Assembly (NCBI GenBank): GCA_016841665.1
Contig: JAENYT010000010.1
Span: 1 to 59,100 of the forward strand
DNA: 59,100 bases
From: Methanobacteriota archaeon
Lineage (GTDB): Archaea > Halobacteriota > Methanomicrobia > Methanomicrobiales > Methanomicrobiaceae
Reading direction: 5' to 3'
The notes under the pieces are model-generated. The model saw only the letters and a program-made list of their open reading frames with translations, was not told the DNA's origin and did no database searches. A program made the translations under genes and the position numbers. This document shows positions 1 to 8,224 of the stretch, in pieces (position 1 is the first letter of the stretch; the number at the start of each line of letters is the position of its first letter).

Positions 1-2
1 GC

Positions 3-491
3 CTTGGCGGCAATGCCCTCGCTGACACCCAGGTCTTCGGCAAACGGGCCGGCGAGTCCGCCGGACACGCGCCGGTCCGCGGCCATGCCGTCGATATCGC
101 CCAGGTGGAGGCGCAGTACGACCGCCTCGATTCCTTCTTCGAGGGCACCGCACCCCCCTCGACCATCACCGGGCAGCTCAAGCTTGCCATGTGGCAGAAC
201 GCAGGGATCTTCCGCACCGAGGCCGACCTGCGGGCGCTCGCCGCCACCCTCACCACCCTCTCCGCCCAGAAACCAAAAGCAGCCACCCAGGCCAACCTGC
301 TGGAGTGCTGCACGGTGGAGAACATGCTCATCCTCTCCTCCCTCATCGTCTCCGGCGCCCTCCTGCGCAGGGAGTCCCGAGGCGCCCACGTGCGAAAGGA
401 CGTGGAGACCGGATGGCCACCGGAGGCGTCTCGTTTCGGGCACACCTACCAGTCCCTTTCCCGCAAGGGCATCGAGGAGGTGCGTACATGA
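3..491 (+). CDS. tfrA: Fumarate reductase/succinate dehydrogenase flavoprotein subunit, 3' end (TfrA-like)
   Basis: The gene runs in from the left edge, so only the last 162 codons are present. The visible part starts with a Gly-Gly-Asn-Ala-Leu-Ala-Asp-Thr stretch, typical of the C-terminal FAD-binding segment of the fumarate reductase/succinate dehydrogenase/L-aspartate oxidase flavoprotein family, followed by the helical C-terminal domain ending in Arg-Thr. It overlaps the next gene by ATGA at 488-491, which indicates translational coupling to the iron-sulfur subunit. In methanogens this pair is thiol:fumarate reductase, which reduces fumarate with coenzyme M and coenzyme B thiols and yields the heterodisulfide. 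That role is inferred from the partner gene, because the active-site part lies outside the window. Confidence 0.85.
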   Translation, partial: LGGNALADTQVFGKRAGESAGHAPVRGHAVDIAQVEAQYDRLDSFFEGTAPPSTITGQLKLAMWQNAGIFRTEADLRALAATLTTLSAQKPKAATQANLLECCTVENMLILSSLIVSGALLRRESRGAHVRKDVETGWPPEASRFGHTYQSLSRKGIEEVRT

Positions 492-1954
492 GCAAAACGA
501 AGCCTCTCACCGTGCGGGTCTACCGCTACAACCCCGAGACCGACGAGGAGCCCCGCTACGAACTCTACACCGTGGACGCCAACGAGGGGGCCCGAGTGCT
601 CCACGTCCTCCACGCCATCCACGACGACCTCGACCCCACCCTCTCCTACCGCTACTGCTGCGGCTCGGGCCAGTGCGGCAGCTGTGCGGTGCGGATCAAC
701 GGCGAGCCGGCGCTCGCCTGCATGAAGGAGGCCGAGGACGGGATGACCGTCGAGCCCCTCAACCTGCCGGTGATCAAAGACCTCACCGTTGACCTCGCCC
801 CGCTGCTGGACAAACTCGCCTCCCCCACCACCGCCGACAATGCCCGGCTCCCGGCAAAGGAGGAGATCGAGGCGCTCAAGCCTCTGCGGGACTGCATCGA
901 GTGCCTCTCCTGCGTCTCGGCGTGCCCGGCCATCAAGGTGGCCGAGTTCCTCGGCCCCACCCATATGCGTCAGGAGATGCGCATCGCCCTCGACCCCCGG
1001 TGCACCGACGACCGCATCGAGAAGGCTATCGAAGAAGGGCTGTTTACCTGCACCTCCTGCCAGCGTTGCGTGCAGGTCTGCCCCAAGGAGATCAAAACGC
1101 CGGGCAAGGCCATCGAGAAACTGCGGGAGATCGCCAACCGCAAAGGCCTCACCCTTCCCCGCCACCGGGAGGTGGCGGACCTGGTCCGGGATACGGGGCG
1201 CAGCGTGGTGCGCACCCAGCCGACCTTCCTCGAGCAGGTGCCCGAGGTGATCGAGCCCGACGCGCCGGTGCGTGGCGAGGTGGGCTTCTTCGTGGGCTGC
1301 ATGTACAACGGCCGGGTGCCCCAGAATGCGCTCGACATGATCGAGGTCATGAAACGAAACGGCATCCGGGTGATCGTGCCCCACGACCAGGTCTGTTGCG
1401 GCTCCCCCCTTATCAGGACCGGGCAGACCTGGGTGCTCGAGGCCCTGAAGAAGCAGAACATCGAGGCCTTCGAAAAACGGGGCATCACGACGGTGATGAC
1501 CATGTGCGCCGGCTGCGGCTCCACCCTGAAAAACGACTACGACACGCCCTTCGAGGTCAAAGATGTCTCCGAGGTCCTCACCGAGTACGGCATCGAGCCC
1601 CCGGCGAAGCTCGACCTCCGGGCCACCTACCACGACCCCTGCCACCTGCTCCGCGGCCAGGGTATTTCCGCACAGCCCCGGGAGCTCCTCCGCATGGCGG
1701 TCAAAGAGTTCGTGGAGATGCCCAACCAGTGCTGCGGTGCCGGCGGGGGCGTGCGCTCCGGGCTGCCCGAGGAGGCGGCGGCCCTCGGCAAGCTCCGCGA
1801 CGAAGAAATACAAAAGACCGGGGCGGACATCGTGGTCACCATCTGCCCCTTCTGCGAGTTCCACATCAGCGAGAACACGGATCGGCCGGTGAAGAACATC
1901 TGCTCGGTGCTGCTGGAAGGGTACCGGGAGAAGGACAGACAGAAAGAGGCATAG
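488..1954 (+). CDS. tfrB: Thiol:fumarate reductase iron-sulfur subunit B (2Fe-2S, 4Fe-4S, HdrB-like CCG domains)
   Basis: 488 residues. Domains in order: a plant-type 2Fe-2S ferredoxin domain (Cys 57/58, 63, 66 and 78), two 4Fe-4S motifs (Cys 136/139/142/146 and 188/191/194/198), then two CCG domains as in heterodisulfide reductase HdrB (Cys 271, CC 303-304, CxxC 340-343; Cys 385, CC 415-416, CxxC 453-456). An SdhB-like half fused to an HdrB-like half is the known arrangement of TfrB, which oxidises CoM-SH plus CoB-SH at the CCG part and passes electrons to the TfrA flavin. The start at 488 is chosen because the ATG overlaps the tfrA stop and leaves the ferredoxin domain complete. A longer upstream reading frame exists but lies over tfrA. 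Confidence 0.9.
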   Translation: MSKTKPLTVRVYRYNPETDEEPRYELYTVDANEGARVLHVLHAIHDDLDPTLSYRYCCGSGQCGSCAVRINGEPALACMKEAEDGMTVEPLNLPVIKDLTVDLAPLLDKLASPTTADNARLPAKEEIEALKPLRDCIECLSCVSACPAIKVAEFLGPTHMRQEMRIALDPRCTDDRIEKAIEEGLFTCTSCQRCVQVCPKEIKTPGKAIEKLREIANRKGLTLPRHREVADLVRDTGRSVVRTQPTFLEQVPEVIEPDAPVRGEVGFFVGCMYNGRVPQNALDMIEVMKRNGIRVIVPHDQVCCGSPLIRTGQTWVLEALKKQNIEAFEKRGITTVMTMCAGCGSTLKNDYDTPFEVKDVSEVLTEYGIEPPAKLDLRATYHDPCHLLRGQGISAQPRELLRMAVKEFVEMPNQCCGAGGGVRSGLPEEAAALGKLRDEEIQKTGADIVVTICPFCEFHISENTDRPVKNICSVLLEGYREKDRQKEA

Positions 1955-2037
1955 CACTGCTCCCTGCGCAGTACCAACCCTTCTTCTCCTCTCGGTCGAC
2001 CGCGGGTGTACAAAACCCCGCAGTTTTGCGATCGTGC

Positions 2038-2065
2038 AAATGAATAAAAAATATCATAGTTTACA
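2038..2065 (+). promoter_or_regulatory. Likely promoter of aglB (A+T-rich TATA element)
   Basis: A run of AAAAAATATCAT lies about 25-30 bases before the ATG at 2081 in otherwise GC-rich DNA. The spacing predicts a transcript start at or just before the start codon, as in leaderless archaeal mRNAs. The element is weaker than a perfect YTTATATA box. Confidence 0.4.
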
Positions 2066-2080
2066 CGAAATCTCCCTTCA

Positions 2081-4597
2081 ATGAAACACCCCGAGCGCTA
2101 TCTCCCCTGGGCACTCCTGCTTCTTTTTATGGCATTCTCCCTCTGGTTTCGCAGCCTCCCGCAATCCTATCTCGTCACCGATACCGCGGTTAACGTCCTG
2201 GGGATAGACTCGTGGTACATGCTCCGCCAGATCGAGTCGATGGCGGCGAACTTTCCTCACTACAACTGGTTTGACCCCATGACCGCCTTCCCCTCGGGCA
2301 AATTCATCGATTGGGGGCCGCTCCTCCCCATGCTCTCTGCGGCGGCCTGCATCCTGCTCGGCGCCTCGACGCAGGCGGAGATCATCGGGGTGGCCGCGTG
2401 GATCCCCCCGGTGCTCGCCGCCCTCACGGTGCCGGTGGTCTACCTTATCGGCACCCGGATCGGCGGGCAAAGGACCGGGCTCATCGCCGCAGGGTTCATC
2501 ACCGTGGCCTCGGTGACCTATTTTGTGCGGTCCCTGTACGGGTTCATCGACCATCACGCCGCCGAGGTGCTCTTCTCCTCGCTCTTCTGCCTCTGCTATA
2601 TCGCCGCCCTGCGCAATGCCGCGCAACCGGAATTCTCCCTCCGGGACCGCCGGCAGATCTCTGTTCTGGTGCTCCTCGGGGGTGCTGCGGGCATCACCTA
2701 CCTGCTGGGGCTGATGAACATGGTTACCATCGGCCTCTTCGCCTTCATCGCCGCAGTCTTCACCCTGATCCAGTTCGTCCGCAACCACGCACGAGGCGAG
2801 GCCTCCGGATCCCTGTTCGTGCTCAATGCGGTGGCCTTCGCCATTCCCGCGGCCGGCATGGCCCTCTTCGGGGTCCGCTACGAGGGCCTCGGCCTTGCCA
2901 CTTACACGATCGCCCATGTCTACGTGCTGATCGCCCTGATCGCGGGAAGCGCCGTCCTCTTCCTTCTCTCCCGCCTCCTGCAGGGGAAGACCCGGGAGTA
3001 CCTCGTTGCCATCGTGGCGGTGGGAGCGATCTCGATGCTCGCCGCAGCCCTCCTCGCCCCGGACGTTTTCGCCATCGTCACCACCGGGCTCGCCAGCTTC
3101 TTCGGCCAGACGGCCTACACGGGCACCATCCAGGAGATGCAGGCCTACGCGCTCGGCGATGCCGTCCAGCGCTTCCACTTCGGGTTGTTGCTGATGGCGG
3201 CGGGACTGGTACTGCTCTGGCACAGGCTCAAGGAAGAACAGGCCCCGGAAACCCTGTTCGTCTTTGTCTGGGCCGTGCTGCTGATCATCATCACCGCGGT
3301 CCACAAGCGTTTCGAGTACTATTTCGTGGTCCCCCTGGTGCTTCTCTCCGCTCTAGCAGTGGACGCACTCATCGCATGGAGCTGGCCTGAGGTTCGGCAG
3401 GTGCTGCACAAAGACAAGCCGGACACAACAACGCACAAGAAAAAGAAGCGCACCGCCGACAAGGGGCCGGCATATACCACCAGATCCCTGCTCTTCGTCC
3501 TCGGGGTGGTCGCGGTGATCGGGTTCTTCGCCCTCTCCGCGGGCAACGACTACTCGGTCATGCACGGCAGCCCGAAGGACACCGTAGTCACCTCCGAGTG
3601 GCGGGAGGCGCTCGCATGGCTCCATGATCACTCCCCTGACCCGGGGGTGGGGTACCTGGACCGCTACGAGGAGGAGTTCACCTACCCCGCCGGTGCCTAC
3701 GGGGTGATGTGCTGGTGGGACTACGGCCACTGGGTGACGGCGATCGCGCAGCGCATCCCCACGGCCAATCCCTTCCAGAGTAACGTGGTCGGGACAGGGG
3801 GAGCCGCCCCCTATTTCATGGCCCGGACAGAAGCTGAGGCGGACAAAATCCTCAAGGATGCTGGTGCACACTACGTGATCACCGACAACCGGATGGCAGA
3901 CTCCCTTCTTACCACCATCGCCACCTGGAACGACCCGGCGGAGGGCATAGCACCCTACGTGAAACAGTTCGCCTACACGCCCCCCCGTGAATCGGCGCCC
4001 GTCGTGGTGACACTCTACGACCGGGATTTCTACCATACCATGCTCATGCGCCTGCACCTGCAGGACGGCTCGATGTCCGAGACATCCGAAGCCCTCTCCG
4101 TCGAGTACCGGGACGGCACGGCGGCGAGCGGCGGATATCCCACCATCACCACCTACACCGAGGGGGCAGTGGCGGCGATGCAGGAGCGCACCGCCGACCT
4201 GAACGCCAACGCGGCGCCGGGCACTCACGCCGCGGTGCTGAGTGATTACCCCGATTGCCCGCTCGACACCGTCCCGGCACTTTGCCACTACCGCCTTGTC
4301 TTCGAATCGAATCCCGCCGATACGCCCTCCCGGCTGGGCTTCGACGGCGTGAAGGTCTTCGAGCACGTCCTTGGCGCCCGCATCGAGGGGGAGGGCGTCA
4401 TCGAGGCCACCATCGTCACCAATACGGGAAGGACTTTTGTCTACCGGCAGGAGAGCGTGGACGGCGAGTTCATCGTCCCCTATGCCACCACCGACAACCC
4501 CTACGGGGTAAGGGTGGACGGCCTCTACCAAATCAACGGGACCGATCTCGCCTACGAGGTGACCGAGGCCGAGGTGCAGGGGAGCGCTTCGGGCTGA
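2081..4597 (+). CDS. aglB: AglB/STT3-type oligosaccharyltransferase
   Basis: 838 residues. The N-terminal ~480 residues are hydrophobic multi-pass membrane segments, followed by a soluble extracytoplasmic domain. The STT3 hallmark Trp-Trp-Asp-Tyr-Gly-His-Trp lies near residue 545. The acidic N-terminal loop motif Gly-Ile-Asp-Ser-Trp-Tyr is near residues 42-47, and a Phe-Ile-Asp-His-His-Ala-Ala-Glu loop near residue 155 matches the second conserved acidic segment of the family. A Lys-rich stretch (about residues 450-462) marks a cytoplasmic loop. AglB transfers the lipid-linked glycan to Asn-X-Ser/Thr sites of S-layer proteins, archaella and other surface proteins on the outer face of the membrane. 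The many glycosyltransferases downstream fit this role. The next + strand gene is unrelated, so aglB is probably monocistronic. Confidence 0.93.
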   Translation: MKHPERYLPWALLLLFMAFSLWFRSLPQSYLVTDTAVNVLGIDSWYMLRQIESMAANFPHYNWFDPMTAFPSGKFIDWGPLLPMLSAAACILLGASTQAEIIGVAAWIPPVLAALTVPVVYLIGTRIGGQRTGLIAAGFITVASVTYFVRSLYGFIDHHAAEVLFSSLFCLCYIAALRNAAQPEFSLRDRRQISVLVLLGGAAGITYLLGLMNMVTIGLFAFIAAVFTLIQFVRNHARGEASGSLFVLNAVAFAIPAAGMALFGVRYEGLGLATYTIAHVYVLIALIAGSAVLFLLSRLLQGKTREYLVAIVAVGAISMLAAALLAPDVFAIVTTGLASFFGQTAYTGTIQEMQAYALGDAVQRFHFGLLLMAAGLVLLWHRLKEEQAPETLFVFVWAVLLIIITAVHKRFEYYFVVPLVLLSALAVDALIAWSWPEVRQVLHKDKPDTTTHKKKKRTADKGPAYTTRSLLFVLGVVAVIGFFALSAGNDYSVMHGSPKDTVVTSEWREALAWLHDHSPDPGVGYLDRYEEEFTYPAGAYGVMCWWDYGHWVTAIAQRIPTANPFQSNVVGTGGAAPYFMARTEAEADKILKDAGAHYVITDNRMADSLLTTIATWNDPAEGIAPYVKQFAYTPPRESAPVVVTLYDRDFYHTMLMRLHLQDGSMSETSEALSVEYRDGTAASGGYPTITTYTEGAVAAMQERTADLNANAAPGTHAAVLSDYPDCPLDTVPALCHYRLVFESNPADTPSRLGFDGVKVFEHVLGARIEGEGVIEATIVTNTGRTFVYRQESVDGEFIVPYATTDNPYGVRVDGLYQINGTDLAYEVTEAEVQGSASG

Positions 4598-4782
4598 AGA
4601 AGAGAGCCCGACCCGGGCTGTCTCCGGGGTTCTTCTCCGCCGGAAAGGCTCATCAATCACCCTTCGGATGGGCTGCGGATTAAGCAATCGGCGCGATTGC
4701 GGCGGCCATCGGCATAGGTCACGCCTCCAGAACCCCTCATGATCGCGATTGGCACCGCGGGCGTCACGGAGGGGCAGATTTA

Positions 4783-4821
4783 TTTGGACATATTGAGAAT
4801 TGTATTTACAATATGTCCAAA
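4783..4821 (+). promoter_or_regulatory. 13-bp inverted repeat spanning the ATPase start codon (operator or hairpin)
   Basis: Arms TTTGGACATATTG (4783-4795) and CAATATGTCCAAA (4809-4821) are perfect reverse complements separated by 13 bases. The right arm contains the ATG at 4813. A second, mutually exclusive palindrome, ATTGTA-TT-TACAAT (4799-4812), sits inside it. This could be an operator bound by a dimer or an RNA hairpin hiding the start codon. The choice between them is inference. Confidence 0.55.
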
Positions 4822-6021
4822 ACTGCGGAGGAGATGCCACCTATCATCAGGCGGGATGCGGAGGAGAAGATCCGGACCCTTGCCCGTGGATTTCCGGCAG
4901 TATCGGTGGTCGGCCCCCGCCAGTCGGGAAAGACGACGCTCGTTCGATCGGTATTCCCGCAGTTGCCCTACGTGTTGCTGGAAGATCCTGACACCCGCGC
5001 CTTCGCCGAGGAGGACCCGCGCAGCTTCCTCGCGCAGTACGAAACGACCGGAGCGGTTTTTGATGAGGTGCAGAGGGTCCCCGAGCTGTTTTCGTACCTC
5101 CAGGGTGTCCTGGACAGGCACACGAAGCCGGGGCAATTCATCCTCACCGGTTCCCAGAACTTCCTGATGATGGAGGGGATCTCCCAGTCACTTGCCGGCC
5201 GGGTTGGGATCGTCAAGCTCCTCCCTCTTTCTATGAGAGAGCTCGCCCATGCTGCAATTGAGACCGAACGATATGAGGATCTTCTCTATGCGGGTCTCTT
5301 CCCCCGCCTCTATCGCAGCGCCATTCACCCGGCGGACTTCTACTCCTCATATATCCAGACGTACCTCGAGCGTGATCTCCGCCTCCTCAAGCAGGTGCAG
5401 AACCTCTCGACATTCCAGACATTTCTGAAGATGTGCGCCTACCGGTCCGGTCAGGTGGTGAACTACTCTTCCCTTGCCAATGACTGCGGCATCACCCACA
5501 ACACGGCGAAGGAGTGGCTCTCCCTTCTCGAGACATCGTTGCTCATCGTCCTGATCAGACCCCACCATAAAAATTTCAACAAACGACTGGTAAAGATGCC
5601 GAAACTCTACTTTACGGACCCGGGTCTGGCCGCGCACCTGGCCGGGATACAGAGTGCTGACGATCTCATCTACCATCCCTTAAAGGGCGGACTCTTTGAA
5701 TCGCTCATTCTCACGGAGTTTTTAAAGTTCCGATTCAACCGGGGCAAAGAGTCCAATCTCTACTTCTGGCGAGATAAACTCGGGCACGAGATCGACTGCA
5801 TCATCGAGTACCAGGGGTGGGATCCCGTCCCGGTCGAGATCAAGTCGGGCAGGACGGCCAGTTCCGACTTCTTCAAAGAGATCACGTACTGGAACCGGCT
5901 TTCCGGCAACACCCCGAATCGATCGTTCGTGGTCTATGGGGGTGAACAATCCCCGCAGCGAGCCGCGGGACGGCTGGTCGGGTACCGGGAGCTGGAACCG
6001 ATCCTCCCGTACTTGGTGTGA
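4813..6021 (+). CDS. AAA+ ATPase with C-terminal DUF4143 domain
   Basis: 402 residues. The N-terminal half has a Walker A (Gly-Pro-Arg-Gln-Ser-Gly-Lys-Thr-Thr, about residues 35-43) and a Walker B followed by a conserved Gln-Arg-Val-Pro (Phe-Asp-Glu-Val-Gln-Arg-Val-Pro, about 82-90). It continues with a sensor-like Leu-Thr-Gly-Ser-Gln-Asn. The C-terminal half matches DUF4143, including Tyr-Phe-Trp-Arg-Asp-Lys...His-Glu-Ile-Asp and Val-Glu-Ile-Lys-Ser-Gly near residues 320-350, a PD-(D/E)xK nuclease-like arrangement. These standalone ATPases are common and often multicopy in methanogens. Their function is unknown, and links to mobile elements or DNA have been proposed. The gene stands alone between aglB and a convergent glycosyltransferase, and its start lies inside an inverted repeat, which suggests autoregulation. 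Confidence 0.85.
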   Translation: MSKTAEEMPPIIRRDAEEKIRTLARGFPAVSVVGPRQSGKTTLVRSVFPQLPYVLLEDPDTRAFAEEDPRSFLAQYETTGAVFDEVQRVPELFSYLQGVLDRHTKPGQFILTGSQNFLMMEGISQSLAGRVGIVKLLPLSMRELAHAAIETERYEDLLYAGLFPRLYRSAIHPADFYSSYIQTYLERDLRLLKQVQNLSTFQTFLKMCAYRSGQVVNYSSLANDCGITHNTAKEWLSLLETSLLIVLIRPHHKNFNKRLVKMPKLYFTDPGLAAHLAGIQSADDLIYHPLKGGLFESLILTEFLKFRFNRGKESNLYFWRDKLGHEIDCIIEYQGWDPVPVEIKSGRTASSDFFKEITYWNRLSGNTPNRSFVVYGGEQSPQRAAGRLVGYRELEPILPYLV

Positions 6022-6140
6022 GTGTCCGGCGGAGATATCACAGGACGGCGGATGAGCAGGATGATCGAATCAATCTCGATTCCCTGTGCGTGTCAATTAG
6101 TTCTCCCGATAATCGCAAGAATGCCATGGTGAGAGAAATT

Positions 6141-6156
6141 CAAATATTTAAATAAA
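6141..6156 (+). promoter_or_regulatory. Orphan archaeal promoter upstream of the candidate ncRNA
   Basis: CAAATATTTAAATAAAAC-like sequence gives a good TATA box on the + strand. No coding sequence follows it before the convergent gene ending at 6369. The predicted start, about 25 bases on (near 6173), coincides with the left arm of the first predicted stem. Confidence 0.5.
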
Positions 6157-6172
6157 ACTAATGTCTATGTAA

Positions 6173-6300
6173 ATCCTCGTCCGGGGCGGAACGGTGGAGG
6201 ATGAGAGGACCATCTTCGGGTAAACGACCGCAGAGGGTCCATCATCACGTTATGTGAGACGGGTTTGAGGGAACCCGGGTCGCGGCACCGGAAATTGTAC
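6173..6300 (+). ncRNA. Candidate structured non-coding RNA in the 6022-6368 intergenic region
   Basis: This 347-base gap has no plausible gene on either strand. Downstream of the orphan TATA box, several local stems can be drawn by eye: ATCCTC (6173-6178) with GAGGAT (6197-6202), GGACC (6207-6211) with GGTCC (6236-6240), and CGGGTT (6260-6265) with AACCCG (6272-6277). The block is GC-rich inside an AT-rich spacer, as expected for a structured archaeal RNA. I did not recognise RNase P RNA, SRP RNA, a tRNA or a C/D-box RNA. The 3' end is a guess. It could also be an untranslated remnant. Confidence 0.4.
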
Positions 6301-6368
6301 ATCCTATCGTATACTACTCATGAGTGTATTCCCGGACCATCATCGGACATGCCCGGTATTCTCGCCTG

Positions 6369-7508
6369 TTATCTCTCCTCGACGTTGAGCAGCATCATGC
6401 TGACGAAGATCGCCGAGAACACGATCTGCAGGCCCGAGATAAAGAGGGCCAGCGACCATACCGCGTTGGTGACCTGTTCAAGTTCGCCGAGTCCGGAGGC
6501 GATCCACTGCCGCACGATTGTTGCGCCGATGATCGCGCCTGCCGCCATCAGCAGGACGCCGACGAAGAGCTCCCGCTCCAGGCTGAGGTAGTTCATCAGG
6601 CGCGAGACCAGCCTGCTCTGTTCGCTGAACCCGTGCATCGCCGAATAGATCCTGATGTTGATCCCCATCAGCAGGATCTGCAGGCCCCCGATAAACGCCA
6701 TGGCGCTGAGGATAAAGGTGTGCAGCCGGGAGGTCTCGATGCCCACATCGAAGGAAAAGAGCAGCATCATCAGGAATCCCAGGAACGCGAACAGAAAGCC
6801 GGGAACGGCTAGGAAGGGGAGGGGTTTGTAGAGCAGCATGAACCGGATGTGCCGCCAGCCGTCCGAGAAGCTGTCCAGCTTGGAGGGCATCACCCGGGGG
6901 TGGTAGGTGATGGGCACCTCCTCGATGACAAGCCCGGCCTTCGCCGCCTCGATGAACATCTCCGAGGCGAACTCCATCCCCCCGGTCTTGAGATGGAGCC
7001 GCCTCAAAGCCTCCCGCCGGATCAGCCGGAACCCGCTGTGGGCATCGGAGATGTGGGTATGGAAGACGACGTTCAGGAGCCAGGTGAGCAGGGGGTTGCC
7101 GATGTACTGGTGCAGCCAGGGCATGGCCCCCTCCTTGATCTCGCCCCGCAACCGGGAGCCAAAGACCATATCGGCCCCGGTCTCCTCCATCCGGTCCAGG
7201 AGACGGGGCAGCTCAAGGAAGTCGTAGGTATTGTCCGCATCCCCGATGGCCACGAGCTCCCCCCGCGCCCGGGCGAGGCCTGCCAGATAGGCGTTGCCGT
7301 ACCCTCGTTTTGCGGGCCGGACCACCGTGGCCCCAAGGTCCCGGGCGATCGAGGGGGTCCGATCGGTGGAGGAGTCGGCGATAATGATCTCGCCCTCGAT
7401 CCCCCGGTCGGAAAAGACCCGGCGGATCCTGGTGATGCATTCGCCGACGGTCTCCTCCTCGTTGAGGGCCGGGAGGACAACGGAGAGGTGGGGGGTGGGG
7501 GTATCCAT
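6369..7508 (-). CDS. GT2 glycosyltransferase, dolichyl-phosphate-sugar synthase-like, with C-terminal membrane segments
   Basis: 379 residues. The N-terminal GT-A domain shows Val-Val-Leu-Pro-Ala-Leu-Asn-Glu-Glu and the metal-binding Gly-Asp-Ala-Asp-Asn-Thr-Tyr (about residue 90), both typical of DPM1/DPG-type enzymes. About four hydrophobic segments follow from residue ~240 on. It probably moves a sugar from a nucleotide donor to dolichyl phosphate for the AglB glycosylation pathway. The start at 7508 is preferred because a TATA box (CTCTATAT, 7541-7550) lies 33-42 bases upstream. The 24-residue upstream extension would begin inside or before that promoter. Confidence 0.85.
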   Translation of the reverse strand: MDTPTPHLSVVLPALNEEETVGECITRIRRVFSDRGIEGEIIIADSSTDRTPSIARDLGATVVRPAKRGYGNAYLAGLARARGELVAIGDADNTYDFLELPRLLDRMEETGADMVFGSRLRGEIKEGAMPWLHQYIGNPLLTWLLNVVFHTHISDAHSGFRLIRREALRRLHLKTGGMEFASEMFIEAAKAGLVIEEVPITYHPRVMPSKLDSFSDGWRHIRFMLLYKPLPFLAVPGFLFAFLGFLMMLLFSFDVGIETSRLHTFILSAMAFIGGLQILLMGINIRIYSAMHGFSEQSRLVSRLMNYLSLERELFVGVLLMAAGAIIGATIVRQWIASGLGELEQVTNAVWSLALFISGLQIVFSAIFVSMMLLNVEER

Positions 7509-7540
7509 GGCGTTTTCTGGAACAATATCTGACTCTGCCC

Positions 7541-7550
7541 ATATAGAGTG
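7541..7550 (-). promoter_or_regulatory. TATA box of the GT2 gene
   Basis: On the minus strand CACTCTATAT reads as an archaeal TATA element 33-42 bases before the ATG at 7508. It gives a short leader and supports that start over the longer reading frame. Confidence 0.5.
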
Positions 7551-8017
7551 TATCGATTGCCTTCGGCCTGAGCGTGGCATTCTGATGAGGTATTTCGGTG
7601 ACCGGACTGCTTCGCCTCCCCTGCTACATCTCTGGCGGCGGCGTTGGCATGTGATACATCCGGCAACGATGCTGAATTTTTCCTATTACGGAGCGGAGAA
7701 GTTGGGTTCCCAGCAGAACATTATGACTGCCTAGATTCATGAGGATATCCGTTCAGGATGCCTACCTGCAGGGCGACTCTCAGCTCCTTTTGACTGCCCG
7801 AGCGGAGGAGGAGGAGAACATGATCCAAGCCTTTCCGGGGCAAAGCGCCCTTCTATGGGGCACAGTTACAAAATCACTCCTTCGGGGGTATTTCCACTCT
7901 GGAGAACTCAGGGATCTCAGATAACTGTTCGTTGGGCCTTATTTCACCGATTACCGATTCGTAAGCGGTATATATCATAGATTATCAATACTTTATGCAA
8001 TTATTCATCAGGTGGTC
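7551..8017. other. Intergenic region without a convincing gene
   Basis: Between the divergent GT2 promoter and the small membrane protein I see only short open frames with no family features, for example a 61-codon frame from 7739. The one clear signal is a TATA-like GCGGTATATATCATAG at about 7964-7980, which probably drives the 8018 gene. Confidence 0.4.
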
Positions 8018-8224
8018 ATGTTGCAGTTACGAAGCATTCTATTGGTTCTTGTTATTCTGATCGTCATCCCCCAATCGGTTTCCGCATATTTAGATCCGGG
8101 TGTGGGGAGTATGATCTGGCAATTGCTGGTCGCGGTCGGATTGGGTGTAGCATTCACACTAAAGATGTACTGGCATAAACTGAAAGACCGTTTCAGACCC
8201 AAATCCGATGACCATGATGAATGA
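8018..8224 (+). CDS. Small membrane protein with Tyr-Leu-Asp-Pro-Gly motif
   Basis: 68 residues. An N-terminal hydrophobic segment resembles a signal or anchor (about residues 5-22) and ends in Ala-Tyr-Leu-Asp-Pro-Gly-Val-Gly-Ser-Met. A second hydrophobic segment (about 32-48) and a basic, acidic-ended tail follow. Small two-segment proteins with a Tyr-Leu-Asp-Pro-Gly-x-Gly-Ser motif are often found next to surface-glycan genes; their function is unknown. The ATG at 8018 follows AGGTGG, while a GTG two codons earlier lies inside that ribosome-binding sequence. The 3' end overlaps the methyltransferase start. Confidence 0.65.
   Translation: MLQLRSILLVLVILIVIPQSVSAYLDPGVGSMIWQLLVAVGLGVAFTLKMYWHKLKDRFRPKSDDHDE

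Noticed and set aside
446..1957. Long open frame on the minus strand opposite tfrB (and similar long frames opposite aglB at 2078-3304 and 3353-4840)
   Set aside because: Composition-driven shadows of GC-rich genes; no domain features and the opposite strand has clear families.
4605..4619. AGCCCG-ACC-CGGGCT hairpin after the aglB stop as a terminator
   Set aside because: No T-run follows, and archaeal termination depends mainly on T tracts; not enough to call.
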